13,653 nucleotides of DNA from Acidimicrobiia bacterium (lineage in GTDB: Bacteria; Actinomycetota; Acidimicrobiia; Acidimicrobiales; Ilumatobacteraceae). The notes below the pieces were generated by a model. The model made no database searches and was not told the DNA's origin. It saw only the letters and a list, made by a program, of their open reading frames with translations. Positions 6,424 to 13,584 of this stretch are shown here, one piece after another; the stretch's first letter is position 1; each line of letters starts with the position of its first letter. The position numbers and the translations under genes are program-made. The stretch is taken from assembly GCA_010025655.1 (NCBI GenBank), contig RGSV01000013.1:1-13653 (forward strand). Reading direction: 5' to 3'.

Positions 6424-7191
6424 GTGTCAGGGCAGGTTCTCCAATCGCATGAGCGTGAGTCGTTCGCGCGCGACGGCTGGGTCGTGACCAACCTGCTCGA
6501 TGCCGACCAGACCGCCCGACTGCGGCAATGGGTCGGCGATGTACAGGCGTGGAGTGACGCCGGCGGCTGGATGAATCACTACGAACTCACCCAACACGGC
6601 CCACGCCGCTGTCGCACGGAATATTTCACGCCCTATCACGTCGGACTGCAGCAGCTGTTGTGCACCGGCACGATGATTGCGGCGGCAAGTGAACTGCTGG
6701 GCGAGCAGGCGGTGCTGTACAAAGAGAAGATCAACTACAAACTTGCGGGTGGCGCAGGATGGGAACCCCACCAAGACGCGCCGGCGTATCCGTTCATCGA
6801 GTCGCATATCTCGTGCATGATTGCGGTTGACGACGCCACCACTGAAAACGGCTGTCTCGACGTCGTCTCGGGAATGCACCACGAGTTGATCGAGACCGAC
6901 GAGCGTGGCTGTATTCCCGAGGCCGTGGCGGCAACGTTGCAGTGGCAGCCGGCGCCGCTGCGGGCCGGACAGACCATGTGGTTTCACTCGCGCACACCAC
7001 ACCGCTCAGGCGACAATCGGTCGACGCGCGACCGGCGTGCGATTTACCCCACCTACAACGCAGCGCGCGAAGGCGACCTGCGCGATGAGTATTACGCAAC
7101 GAAGCGCGCCGAGCTCGACCGCATCGCCAGTGGCGAGCGCGTGCAAATATCGCTGATCGACGATTTTCGCGGAATACCGGTGCCGCGATGA
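6424..7191 (+). CDS. phnY: Fe(II)/2-oxoglutarate dioxygenase, PhnY/TmpA-like phosphonate hydroxylase
   Basis: 255 aa, phytanoyl-CoA dioxygenase (PhyH) superfamily. The metal-binding triad is visible as H116-x-D118 (EPHQDAPAY) and the distal His at 193 (TPHRSGDNRS), followed by Arg residues at 202-205, of which one should bind the 2-oxoglutarate carboxylate. The segment LYKEKINYKLAGGAGW (98-113) just before HxD resembles the characterised phosphonate hydroxylases PhnY and TmpA. Those enzymes hydroxylate the carbon next to phosphorus in 2-aminoethylphosphonate or its trimethyl derivative. The call rests largely on the next gene, a PhnZ-like partner joined by an ATGA overlap. The start is GTG 6424. 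Exact substrate is not determinable; 2-aminoethylphosphonate, its N-methylated forms or another alkylphosphonate are candidates. First gene of the rightward operon. Confidence 0.8.
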   Translation: MSGQVLQSHERESFARDGWVVTNLLDADQTARLRQWVGDVQAWSDAGGWMNHYELTQHGPRRCRTEYFTPYHVGLQQLLCTGTMIAAASELLGEQAVLYKEKINYKLAGGAGWEPHQDAPAYPFIESHISCMIAVDDATTENGCLDVVSGMHHELIETDERGCIPEAVAATLQWQPAPLRAGQTMWFHSRTPHRSGDNRSTRDRRAIYPTYNAAREGDLRDEYYATKRAELDRIASGERVQISLIDDFRGIPVPR

Positions 7192-7757
7192 GTCTGGAAA
7201 GTCGTGATGAATTTCTCGCCGGTGTGCGCAGCCTGTATGAGCGCTGGGGCACCAACAAATACGACGAACAGGTGAGCCAAATTGAGCACGCCGTGCAATG
7301 CGCCCAGCACGCACGCGACGACGGCGCCGACGCAGCGCTCGTGGTAGCCACATTGTTGCACGACATCGGTCACCTGTTGGCTCTCGAGCGCAGCGACGGA
7401 AGCGTCGATGTGTCTCTGAACGACACGCACGAGGCGACCGGGGCCGCGTTCCTCGCACGACACTTCAGCCCGGCGGTCACCGCGCCTATCGCTCTGCATG
7501 TCGAAGCGAAGCGATATCTCTGCACGGTGGAAGACGACTATTTCGCCTCGCTGTCGGTGGGTTCGGTGCGCAGCCTTGCCGTGCAAGGTGGTCGCATGAG
7601 CCCCGACGAGGTCGAGCGTTTTCGGCGGCATCCGGCCGCTGAGCGGGCGGTAGCGCTGCGACGCTGGGATGAACGCGGCAAGAGCCTGGCCCCGAGTGGT
7701 CTTACGTTCGATGACTTCTCCAGCGAACTGCTTGCCGTTCGCGCTGACGTCACCTGA
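7188..7757 (+). CDS. phnZ: PhnZ-like HD-domain di-iron oxygenase (oxidative C-P bond cleavage)
   Basis: 189 aa, nearly the length of PhnZ. PhnZ-type enzymes use a mixed-valence di-iron site and O2 to cleave 1-hydroxyphosphonates, releasing phosphate and a carboxylate (glycine from hydroxylated 2-aminoethylphosphonate). Iron ligands fall at almost the same numbers as I recall for PhnZ: H34, H58-D59 (LLHDIGH), H81 (PhnZ H80), H104 and D161. Residues recalled as contacting substrate are also present: H62, K108, S126, Q133 and R158. E27 and a nearby Tyr25 resemble the gating Tyr/Glu pair, although the Tyr is offset by one. The ATG overlaps the dioxygenase stop as ATGA. The conserved pocket supports an enzyme rather than a regulatory HD phosphohydrolase. 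TmpB (trimethylated substrate) is the main alternative identity. Confidence 0.87.
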   Translation: MSLESRDEFLAGVRSLYERWGTNKYDEQVSQIEHAVQCAQHARDDGADAALVVATLLHDIGHLLALERSDGSVDVSLNDTHEATGAAFLARHFSPAVTAPIALHVEAKRYLCTVEDDYFASLSVGSVRSLAVQGGRMSPDEVERFRRHPAAERAVALRRWDERGKSLAPSGLTFDDFSSELLAVRADVT

Positions 7758-7774
7758 TGTTTACGCACCGCTCG

Positions 7775-7780
7775 TACTCT
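7775..7780 (+). promoter_or_regulatory. Candidate internal -10 element upstream of phnG
   Basis: TACTCT ends 7 nt before the GTG at 7788, in the 30-nt gap after phnZ. This is the only gap in the rightward gene string longer than 5 nt, so it may hold an internal promoter giving leaderless phnG-M transcripts. No clear -35 or Shine-Dalgarno is seen. Confidence 0.35.
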
Positions 7781-7787
7781 CGGCAAA

Positions 7788-8246
7788 GTGCCGAGCACTG
7801 CGATTGGGTCTACCGATACCACTAGTGCGCTGATGCGATCGCGGCCCGAGCGCCTCGTCGAGCTCGGCGAACGTTGTCTCACGAGTGAGACTCTGAGATC
7901 TTCGCTCGTTGTCACTCAGCCGCCCGCGTGCGGCACAGTGATGGTGCAGGTGCGCGAGCCGGTGCGTCGCGAGCGTTTCTATCTTGGCGAGATCTTGGTG
8001 ACTCGGTGTGAGGTACGCCTTGACGCTGAGCGGGGTTGGGCAATGATCGACGGCGACGAGCCACGTGCCGCCTTGGCCGCCGCGCTCTGCGATGCAGTTT
8101 CTCGCACGACCGCCGAAGAGTATGAACCTCTACGGCTGGCCATCGATGAACTGTGCCGAGAGACTCGCGAACATCTGGCGGCACAAGAGCAACGTCGCTG
8201 GGATCAGATTGCCGACACACGAGTGAAGTTCGAAGAGTTCGAATGA
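7788..8246 (+). CDS. phnG: C-P lyase core subunit PhnG
   Basis: 152 aa from GTG 7788, about the length of E. coli PhnG (150). The central block VMVQVREPVRRERFYLGEIL (51-70) and the following GWAMIDGDEPRAALAAALCD (84-103) are typical of PhnG, a structural subunit of the PhnGHIJ core. Together with PhnI, PhnH and PhnL it takes part in forming alpha-D-ribose-1-phosphonate-5-triphosphate from phosphonate and a nucleoside triphosphate. An internal ATG at 7833 (MRSRPERL) is an alternative start and would remove a 15-residue Ser/Thr-rich leader. The GTG is chosen because of the -10-like element 7 nt before it. The stop is followed 1 nt later by the phnH start. Confidence 0.9.
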   Translation: MPSTAIGSTDTTSALMRSRPERLVELGERCLTSETLRSSLVVTQPPACGTVMVQVREPVRRERFYLGEILVTRCEVRLDAERGWAMIDGDEPRAALAAALCDAVSRTTAEEYEPLRLAIDELCRETREHLAAQEQRRWDQIADTRVKFEEFE

Positions 8247-8247
8247 C

Positions 8248-8808
8248 ATGACGCTCTCAGCCCTGTCGTCGCGCGACTCAACCTTGGTGTTTCGCTCGTT
8301 GCTCACCTCGCTCTCGAGCCCCGGCGAAAAGGTGCCGATGCCGACGCACCTGTGCGAAACGATGCCACCACGGGCGTTGCCGTTGTTGGCACTCACCGAT
8401 ATCGAGACGACGTTCTGTGCGCCAGATGATCCTGACCTCGAAGCCGAAGTGGCCGAGCTCACCGGCTCGCGCGTGGTCTCGGTAGCCGACGCCAACTTCG
8501 TTCTCTGTTCGACACCTCCGCCGCACGAACTCGTGCTTCACGTCGGTCGCGGCACGCCGTTGCATCCGGAACTCGGTTGTCGTTTGATTGTGTGCACCGA
8601 GTCGCACGAAGGTGACGTGGCCATGCGCCTGACCGGCCCCGGCACACGACCCAATGCGAACCTCTCAGTTTCCGCATCAGCCGACGAGTTCATTGCGGCA
8701 CGGAACATCGCAGTGGCGCATCCACCGTCGGGCATCGACTGCTGGCTGGTCTCCGCGAATGGTGTCGTCGTCGGTCTGCCCCGCACGACGCTTGTGGAGA
8801 AGCGGTAA
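8248..8808 (+). CDS. phnH: C-P lyase core subunit PhnH
   Basis: 186 aa, close to E. coli PhnH (194). It shows the N-terminal FRSLLTSLSSPGEKVPM segment (15-31), which corresponds to the usual FRxxMxAMSxPG pattern. The C-terminal hallmarks are MRLTGPGTRPNA (125-136) and GIDCWLVSANGVVVGLPRTT (162-181). PhnH adopts a PLP-transferase-like fold without cofactor and packs on the outside of the PhnGHIJ complex. ATG 8248 is 1 nt after the phnG stop, and phnI starts 5 nt after its stop, so expression is likely coupled. Confidence 0.9.
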   Translation: MTLSALSSRDSTLVFRSLLTSLSSPGEKVPMPTHLCETMPPRALPLLALTDIETTFCAPDDPDLEAEVAELTGSRVVSVADANFVLCSTPPPHELVLHVGRGTPLHPELGCRLIVCTESHEGDVAMRLTGPGTRPNANLSVSASADEFIAARNIAVAHPPSGIDCWLVSANGVVVGLPRTTLVEKR

Positions 8809-8813
8809 CCACC

Positions 8814-9929
8814 ATGGGCTACGTCTCGGCACGAGGTGGACTCGACGCAATTCGCGCCGCTGAGCGACTCGTGCGGAGATTGCGCCTGACCTCTGAGTCG
8901 TCGTGGCTCGAAGAAGACCAGATTCTCGAAAAGCTCCGCCTGCTCGTCGACCGCGTGATGGGTGAAGCCGGACTGTGGGCACCGCGACTCGCAGCGAAGG
9001 CACTGCGGCAGAGCGAGGGTGACGCCACCGAGGCGGTGCACTTGCTGCGCGCCTATCGCTCGACGCTCCCCCGCTTTGCCTACTCAGAACCGGCAGATGC
9101 CGACGATGTCAGTGTCGAGCGACGAATCGTGCCGGCATTCCAGCGGGTTCCCGGCAGCCAGCTGCTCGGCCGGTCGGTTGACTACACCGCGCGATTCCTC
9201 GAACGACAGAGCGACGACTTGGCCCGCGAAGAGGCCGAGAAACTTCGCTCAGAGGCGTCGGGTACGCCAGACGATGAACGCAGCGAGGCGCACGCCGACG
9301 GTGACACCCCTCAACGTTCGCCCCAGCGACTGCTCGAGATGTTGCGCGAAATGGATCTCGTTGTCGACCGACGACGAGCCGACGATCCCGAGCCGTTCGA
9401 CATCACCCGCACCCCGGCGCGTCCGCCTGCTGCGCGATCGGCGCTGCTCAGCTCAATGACGCGCGCCGACACCGGCGCACTCGTCAATCAGTGGTACCGC
9501 AACATTCTCGGACCTGACGGCTATCTCCACGAAGTCACCCTGGGCGAGGTTCGTCACGGTGCGATCGACGTCGAGGTTCGCCACCCAGTTACAGGGTTGC
9601 CGGTCTGCGTTTCATCGGTGAGAGTCACCGAGGTTGAGGCGATCGAAGATCTCGAAGGCGTCGACGAAGATCGCACCAAGTTTGACGTGGGATACGGCTT
9701 GTGTTTCGGCCACAACGAACGCAAGGCCATCGCGATGGCCAATCTCGATATTGCCTGCCACCGCGATGCAGGGCGGACGCAACTCGAACAGTCGTTGCTG
9801 CTCACCACCGATGCGCTCGATTCGGCGGGCTTTCTCGAACATCTCAAGCTGCCCCACTACGTGACTTTTCGTTCGATGATCGAGCGCAAGTTTGCGATGC
9901 GCAAGGCGAGGAATCGCGATGCTTCTTGA
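8814..9929 (+). CDS. phnI: C-P lyase core subunit PhnI (nucleosidase)
   Basis: 371 aa, slightly longer than E. coli PhnI (354). It begins with the canonical MGYVSARGG. Conserved blocks include YGLCFGHNERKAIAMAN (294-310) and HLKLPHYVTFRS (343-354). The two His residues at 343 and 348, five apart, correspond to the E. coli PhnI pair (H328/H333) reported to bind a metal at the PhnI-PhnJ interface. The extra length sits mainly in an acidic, low-complexity linker at about 137-172 (EEAEKLRSEASG and following), probably disordered. PhnI is the catalytic nucleosidase that displaces the purine from the nucleoside triphosphate during ribose-phosphonate formation. Its stop overlaps the phnJ start by 11 nt. 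Confidence 0.94.
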   Translation: MGYVSARGGLDAIRAAERLVRRLRLTSESSWLEEDQILEKLRLLVDRVMGEAGLWAPRLAAKALRQSEGDATEAVHLLRAYRSTLPRFAYSEPADADDVSVERRIVPAFQRVPGSQLLGRSVDYTARFLERQSDDLAREEAEKLRSEASGTPDDERSEAHADGDTPQRSPQRLLEMLREMDLVVDRRRADDPEPFDITRTPARPPAARSALLSSMTRADTGALVNQWYRNILGPDGYLHEVTLGEVRHGAIDVEVRHPVTGLPVCVSSVRVTEVEAIEDLEGVDEDRTKFDVGYGLCFGHNERKAIAMANLDIACHRDAGRTQLEQSLLLTTDALDSAGFLEHLKLPHYVTFRSMIERKFAMRKARNRDAS

Positions 9930-10764
9930 CGATCTCATCAACCCGACGCAGTCAGACGAGCTGCTCGACGAGTTCGCCAAGCGCGAAATACGCCGCGCGA
10001 TGTTGGCGGCAGTTGCGATTCCGGGTTATCAGGTGCCGTTCGGCTCGCGCGAAATGCCGGTTGCGCGCGGGTGGGGCTCGGGTGGCCTGCAGATCACGCT
10101 CGCCGTCGTGCACGACGACGACGTAGTGAAGGTCATCGACCAAGGCGACGACGACGGTGTCAACGCGGTCAACCTTCGTCGTTTGGTCACGACATCGACG
10201 GGTGCCGACCAGACGAGTGTCGCGGCCGAAGCCAGCGTGATTCAGAGTCGACATCGCATTCCCGAAGATGGCCTCGACGAAGAAAGCATTCTCGTGCTGC
10301 AGGTGCCGGTGCCCGAACCATTGCGTGGCGTCGAACGCGACATGCGCGAACTTGCTCGCATGCACGCAGAAGCCGACTACTCGCGCATGTGGGTGAGCCT
10401 GTACGAAGACAAGGTTCGCAACGGCGTGATCACCCAGACCACCGGGTATCCCTGTTTGGTCAACGAGCGATACGTCGTCGCCACCACACCGATACCTCGC
10501 TGGGACATTCCACGGTTGCACGAATCGCCGTTTCTCACGCTCTTTGGCGCCGGGCGCGAGAAGCGCATCTACGCGATTCCGCCGCGCACGAAGGTAGAGC
10601 CGCTCACGTTTGACGATGTTCCATTCGAAGTTGAGGATGCCGACGGTGCCTCGTGCGCGATGTGCAAGAGCAGCGACGCGTTTCTCGTCTCGCTTCCGAA
10701 TTCCGACGTCTGGATGTGCAGCGACACCGACTGGTGTCGTCGCACGCGCGAGGCCAACGCGTGA
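9919..10764 (+). CDS. phnJ: C-P lyase radical SAM enzyme PhnJ
   Basis: 281 aa from ATG 9919 (MLLDDLINPT), a standard PhnJ beginning. An upstream in-frame ATG at 9892 only adds residues lying inside phnI. PhnJ cleaves the C-P bond of ribose-1-phosphonate-5-phosphate, giving the hydrocarbon and ribose 1,2-cyclic phosphate 5-phosphate. Key features are Gly36 in AIPGYQVPF (equivalent of the glycyl-radical Gly32 of E. coli), KVIDQGDDD (71-79), SRHRIPE (110-116), VPEPLR (131-136) and FGAGREKRIYA (209-219). The C-terminal Cys group is C246, C249, C267 and C273. The Fe-S motif is CX2CX17C, where E. coli has CX2CX21C: the loop before CSDTDWC is 4 residues shorter. C273 matches the fourth conserved Cys (E. 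coli C272). All catalytic residues are present, so it should be functional. Confidence 0.96.
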   Translation: MLLDDLINPTQSDELLDEFAKREIRRAMLAAVAIPGYQVPFGSREMPVARGWGSGGLQITLAVVHDDDVVKVIDQGDDDGVNAVNLRRLVTTSTGADQTSVAAEASVIQSRHRIPEDGLDEESILVLQVPVPEPLRGVERDMRELARMHAEADYSRMWVSLYEDKVRNGVITQTTGYPCLVNERYVVATTPIPRWDIPRLHESPFLTLFGAGREKRIYAIPPRTKVEPLTFDDVPFEVEDADGASCAMCKSSDAFLVSLPNSDVWMCSDTDWCRRTREANA

Positions 10765-11645
10765 CAACCGAAGTCGAATACGGCCGCTACCCCGTTGCGC
10801 GACTCGCAGTGCCGGAATGGATGCTGAAGGTCGAGCGGCTGGGCCGGGTGTACGGACCGTTTGACGACGCCGTCATCGCATCCACGGGTCCCGAGGTCGG
10901 CAGTTCGAAGAGCGCGTTGAACGGCGCGGTCGTAGCAGCGTGGGATGTTTCGTTCGAAGTCGCGGCTGGCGAGGCACTCGGGCTCGTCGGTGAATCTGGT
11001 TCTGGCAAGACCACGGTGTTGCGATGCCTGGCCGGCGATGTCGCACCATCGCGCGGTGAGGCTCGGTTGCGCACCGCCGCAGGTGACGTGTCGATGTTCG
11101 AGCTCGACCCTTCAGCGCGTCGCCGTCTGCGCATCGACACGCTCGCCGTGGTGTATCAAGATCCGGCTGAAGGGTTGAAGTTGAACATCAGCGCTGGCGG
11201 AAACATCGCCGAACCGCTGACAGCGGCCGGCTGGCGCAACTTCGGCAACATTCGCAACCGCGCTTCAGAACTCTTGACGCGCACCGAAGTGCCGATCAAC
11301 CGCATGGACGACCTCGTGCGGGGGTTCTCGGGTGGCATGAAGCAACGCGTGCAGATTGCCAAGGCCCTCGCCAATTCTCCCAGCGTGGTTCTCTTCGACG
11401 AGCCGACGACCGGTCTTGACGCCAGCGTTGCCGCCGGAGTTCTCGACCTCATTCGCTCGCTGCTCGAAGAACACCGAATCGCCGCCATCGTCGTTTCGCA
11501 CGATTTCGCGGTGATCGAGATGCTCACGTCGCGCTGTCTCGTGATGCAACACGGTCGGGTGGTGGAGAATGCGCTCACCGACCAGTTGCTCGAAGATCCG
11601 CACCACCCCTACACCCAACGACTCGTGGCGGCGGCTCGGTCGTGA
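10761..11645 (+). CDS. phnK: C-P lyase ABC-type ATPase PhnK
   Basis: 294 aa from GTG 10761, which overlaps the phnJ stop as GTGA. ABC motifs: Walker A GESGSGKTT (77-85), Q-loop YQDP (132-135), signature FSGGMKQRVQIAKAL (189-203), Walker B VVLFDEP (209-215) and H-loop SHD with His247. A C-terminal DPHHPYTQ (279-286) is of the oligopeptide-transporter ATPase kind, as in PhnK. It is not a transporter: PhnK docks on the PhnGHIJ core. It is about 40 residues longer than E. coli PhnK (252), with an N-terminal extension (1-20) and an insert around 33-58 (AVIASTGPEVGSSK) before the first core strand. ATG 10821 (MLKVERLGRVYG) is an alternative start that removes the extension. Confidence 0.92.
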   Translation: MTTEVEYGRYPVARLAVPEWMLKVERLGRVYGPFDDAVIASTGPEVGSSKSALNGAVVAAWDVSFEVAAGEALGLVGESGSGKTTVLRCLAGDVAPSRGEARLRTAAGDVSMFELDPSARRRLRIDTLAVVYQDPAEGLKLNISAGGNIAEPLTAAGWRNFGNIRNRASELLTRTEVPINRMDDLVRGFSGGMKQRVQIAKALANSPSVVLFDEPTTGLDASVAAGVLDLIRSLLEEHRIAAIVVSHDFAVIEMLTSRCLVMQHGRVVENALTDQLLEDPHHPYTQRLVAAARS

Positions 11646-12397
11646 GACGCGAACCTGTGCTCGATGTGCGGCGACTGCACAAGTCGTTCGTTTTGCACGC
11701 CGTGAGCGACCGAACCGTGGTGGCGTTCGCTGACATCAACTTCACGCTGACCGCCGGCGAACACGTGGCACTCGCGGGCATGAGTGGCGCAGGCAAGTCT
11801 TCGTTGCTCAAGTCGATTTACCGCACGTATCGCCCCGATAGTGGCGAGGTGTGGCTGCAGATTCATGCCGGAGAGTACGTCGACATGTGTTCGCTGAGCG
11901 ATGCCGAGATCGCCGCAATTCGCGGGCATGAAATCGGCTACGTCTCGCAGTTCTTGCGATCAGAACCTCGGCGGGGTGCTCTTGAGATCGTCACGCGATC
12001 GGCGCGCCAGCGCGGCATGACCGACCACGACGCCCGTGAAGCTGCGGCAGCCGCACTGCAGCGAGTCGGCATCGAAGAACGCCTGTGGGATGTGTACGCC
12101 TCGGTGCTCTCAGGCGGCGAGAAGCAACGCGTCAACCTTGCAGCGGGCACCGTTCACCCGCCTCGGCTGTTGTTGCTCGATGAGCCCCTGTCGGCTCTCG
12201 ACCCAGAGAATCGCGAGCGGGCCCTTGCGTTGATTGCCTCGCTCACGCATCGGGGTGTTGCAGTGGTGTCGATCTTCCACGACCTTGAAGCCATTCAACG
12301 GCTCGCCAGCCGAGTGCTCGTGCTTGAGAAGGGTCGGCTCGTTGCCGAACGGTCTCCTGACGAACTCGACTCACGACTCGCATCGGCGGCACGATGA
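11642..12397 (+). CDS. phnL: C-P lyase ABC-type ATPase PhnL
   Basis: 251 aa from GTG 11642, overlapping the phnK stop as GTGA. ABC motifs: Walker A GMSGAGKSS (46-54), Q-loop VSQF with Gln103, signature LSGGEKQRVNLAAG (156-169), Walker B LLLLDEP (176-182) and H-loop FHD with His213. The GKSSLLKSIYRTYRPDSGEV segment after Walker A is characteristic of PhnL. It assists PhnGHI in ribose-phosphonate formation and binds the core complex with PhnK. The phnM start overlaps its stop as ATGA. Confidence 0.93.
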   Translation: MRREPVLDVRRLHKSFVLHAVSDRTVVAFADINFTLTAGEHVALAGMSGAGKSSLLKSIYRTYRPDSGEVWLQIHAGEYVDMCSLSDAEIAAIRGHEIGYVSQFLRSEPRRGALEIVTRSARQRGMTDHDAREAAAAALQRVGIEERLWDVYASVLSGGEKQRVNLAAGTVHPPRLLLLDEPLSALDPENRERALALIASLTHRGVAVVSIFHDLEAIQRLASRVLVLEKGRLVAERSPDELDSRLASAAR

Positions 12398-13584
12398 GCG
12401 GAGCCTCGTTCGCTGTTCGAAACGTCACGGCGGTGCTGCCCGATGCACTTCTCGAGAACGCCGTCGTGGTGGTGGAAGACGGCGTCATCGTCGATGTGTC
12501 GCAACGAGCGGCTCCGCCGAACGCCGTCGACGGTAACGGTGCGTATTGTCTGCCGGGCTTGGTCGACACGCACAACGATGGTCTCGAACGCGAGGTCATG
12601 CCGCGTCCGAGCACCAGGGTGCCAGTTGAGTTCGCTCTCCGCGCATTCGAGTCGCGCATTCGCGCCGCCGGCATCACCACGCTCTTCCACGGCATCAGTT
12701 GGGAGAACGACTCGAAATGGAACCGCACCGTCGAACTCGCCAAAGAGTTCAGTCTGCACATCGCCGACTATCGCGAGTCGGATTCTTCGCTCATCGACCA
12801 CCGACTGCTGCACCGCCTCGATGCTCGCGACGGCGACGGTTCGGACGCACTGCGCACCTACCTTGAAGACGTCGGAGCCCCGCACGACTTTGGCGGCGAT
12901 ACTCCCCTCGTATCATTCGAAGACCACACCCCGGGTCAAGGTCAATACACCGACCGCAGTGGCCTGGTTCGCTACCTCATGGGCACTCGCGGGTTGTCTG
13001 CCGAGCAAGCAGAGGTCGAGGTGGAGAATACCTTCCTCGAACGCGAGGCGAAGAAGCACTACCGCTCGGCAGCCCTCTCGTGGATCGTGAACTCGGCTGA
13101 TCGCGGTCAGATACGTCTCATCGGTCACGATCTCGCAACGACCGCCGAGGTTGAAGAAGCAGCAGAGTGGGGCGCGCACATCGCCGAGTTTCCGACCACC
13201 ATCGAGGCGGCTCGGCTGTCGCGCGAACGCGAACTGCGCATCGTGTGTGGCGCGCCAAACGTGATGCGCGGCGGCAGTCACAGCGGCAACGTCGGAGCAC
13301 TCGAGTTGGTTCGCAACGCACTCTGTGACGGGTTGTGCTCTGACTATCTTCCTTACAGCATGATCGAATCAGTGCCCATTCTCGTCAAAGAGGGTGCGTG
13401 CACGCTTCCGCGAGCGGTTCGTCTGGTCACACGGGGCCCAGCCGTATCGGTGGGTCTCGAAGACCGAGGTTTGATTGCCAAGGGTATGCGCGGCGACCTC
13501 GTGCTTGCCCGCATCGGCGAACGAACCGCACAAGTGTTGGCAGTGCTCACCTCGCAAGCCCGAGCCTCGCTCGTCACCGCATGA
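12394..13584 (+). CDS. phnM: Ribose 1-phosphonate 5-triphosphate diphosphatase PhnM
   Basis: 396 aa amidohydrolase, similar in size to E. coli PhnM (378). It removes pyrophosphate from alpha-D-ribose-1-phosphonate-5-triphosphate to give the PhnJ substrate. Metal-site landmarks are H60-x-D62 in LVDTHNDGLERE, the H136/H140 helix (LIDHRLLHRLD), FEDHTPGQGQY (175-185), LIGHDLAT (242-249) with H245-D246, NVMRGGSHSGN (289-299) and D317 in CSDYLPYSM. The order of these motifs matches PhnM throughout. Start ATG 12394 overlaps the phnL stop (ATGA). A further gene starts on its own stop codon at 13581. Confidence 0.95.
   Translation: MSGASFAVRNVTAVLPDALLENAVVVVEDGVIVDVSQRAAPPNAVDGNGAYCLPGLVDTHNDGLEREVMPRPSTRVPVEFALRAFESRIRAAGITTLFHGISWENDSKWNRTVELAKEFSLHIADYRESDSSLIDHRLLHRLDARDGDGSDALRTYLEDVGAPHDFGGDTPLVSFEDHTPGQGQYTDRSGLVRYLMGTRGLSAEQAEVEVENTFLEREAKKHYRSAALSWIVNSADRGQIRLIGHDLATTAEVEEAAEWGAHIAEFPTTIEAARLSRERELRIVCGAPNVMRGGSHSGNVGALELVRNALCDGLCSDYLPYSMIESVPILVKEGACTLPRAVRLVTRGPAVSVGLEDRGLIAKGMRGDLVLARIGERTAQVLAVLTSQARASLVTA

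Noticed and set aside
7745..7752. TGACGTCA palindrome at the end of phnZ
   Set aside because: Only 8 bp, lies in coding sequence (ADVT), and such short palindromes are expected by chance.
9892..9918. Longer phnJ starting at ATG 9892
   Set aside because: The added residues lie within phnI coding sequence; MLLDDLINP at 9919 is a standard PhnJ start.
10653..10760. Longer phnK starting at ATG 10653
   Set aside because: It overlaps the catalytic Cys region of phnJ in another frame; the GTGA junction at 10761 explains the start.
9952..10767. 271-codon open frame opposite phnJ
   Set aside because: It lies entirely antisense to a certain PhnJ; its composition is a reverse-strand artefact of high third-position GC.
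12295..12885. 196-codon open frame opposite phnL/phnM
   Set aside because: Antisense to two well-supported genes and lacking any motif or start context.
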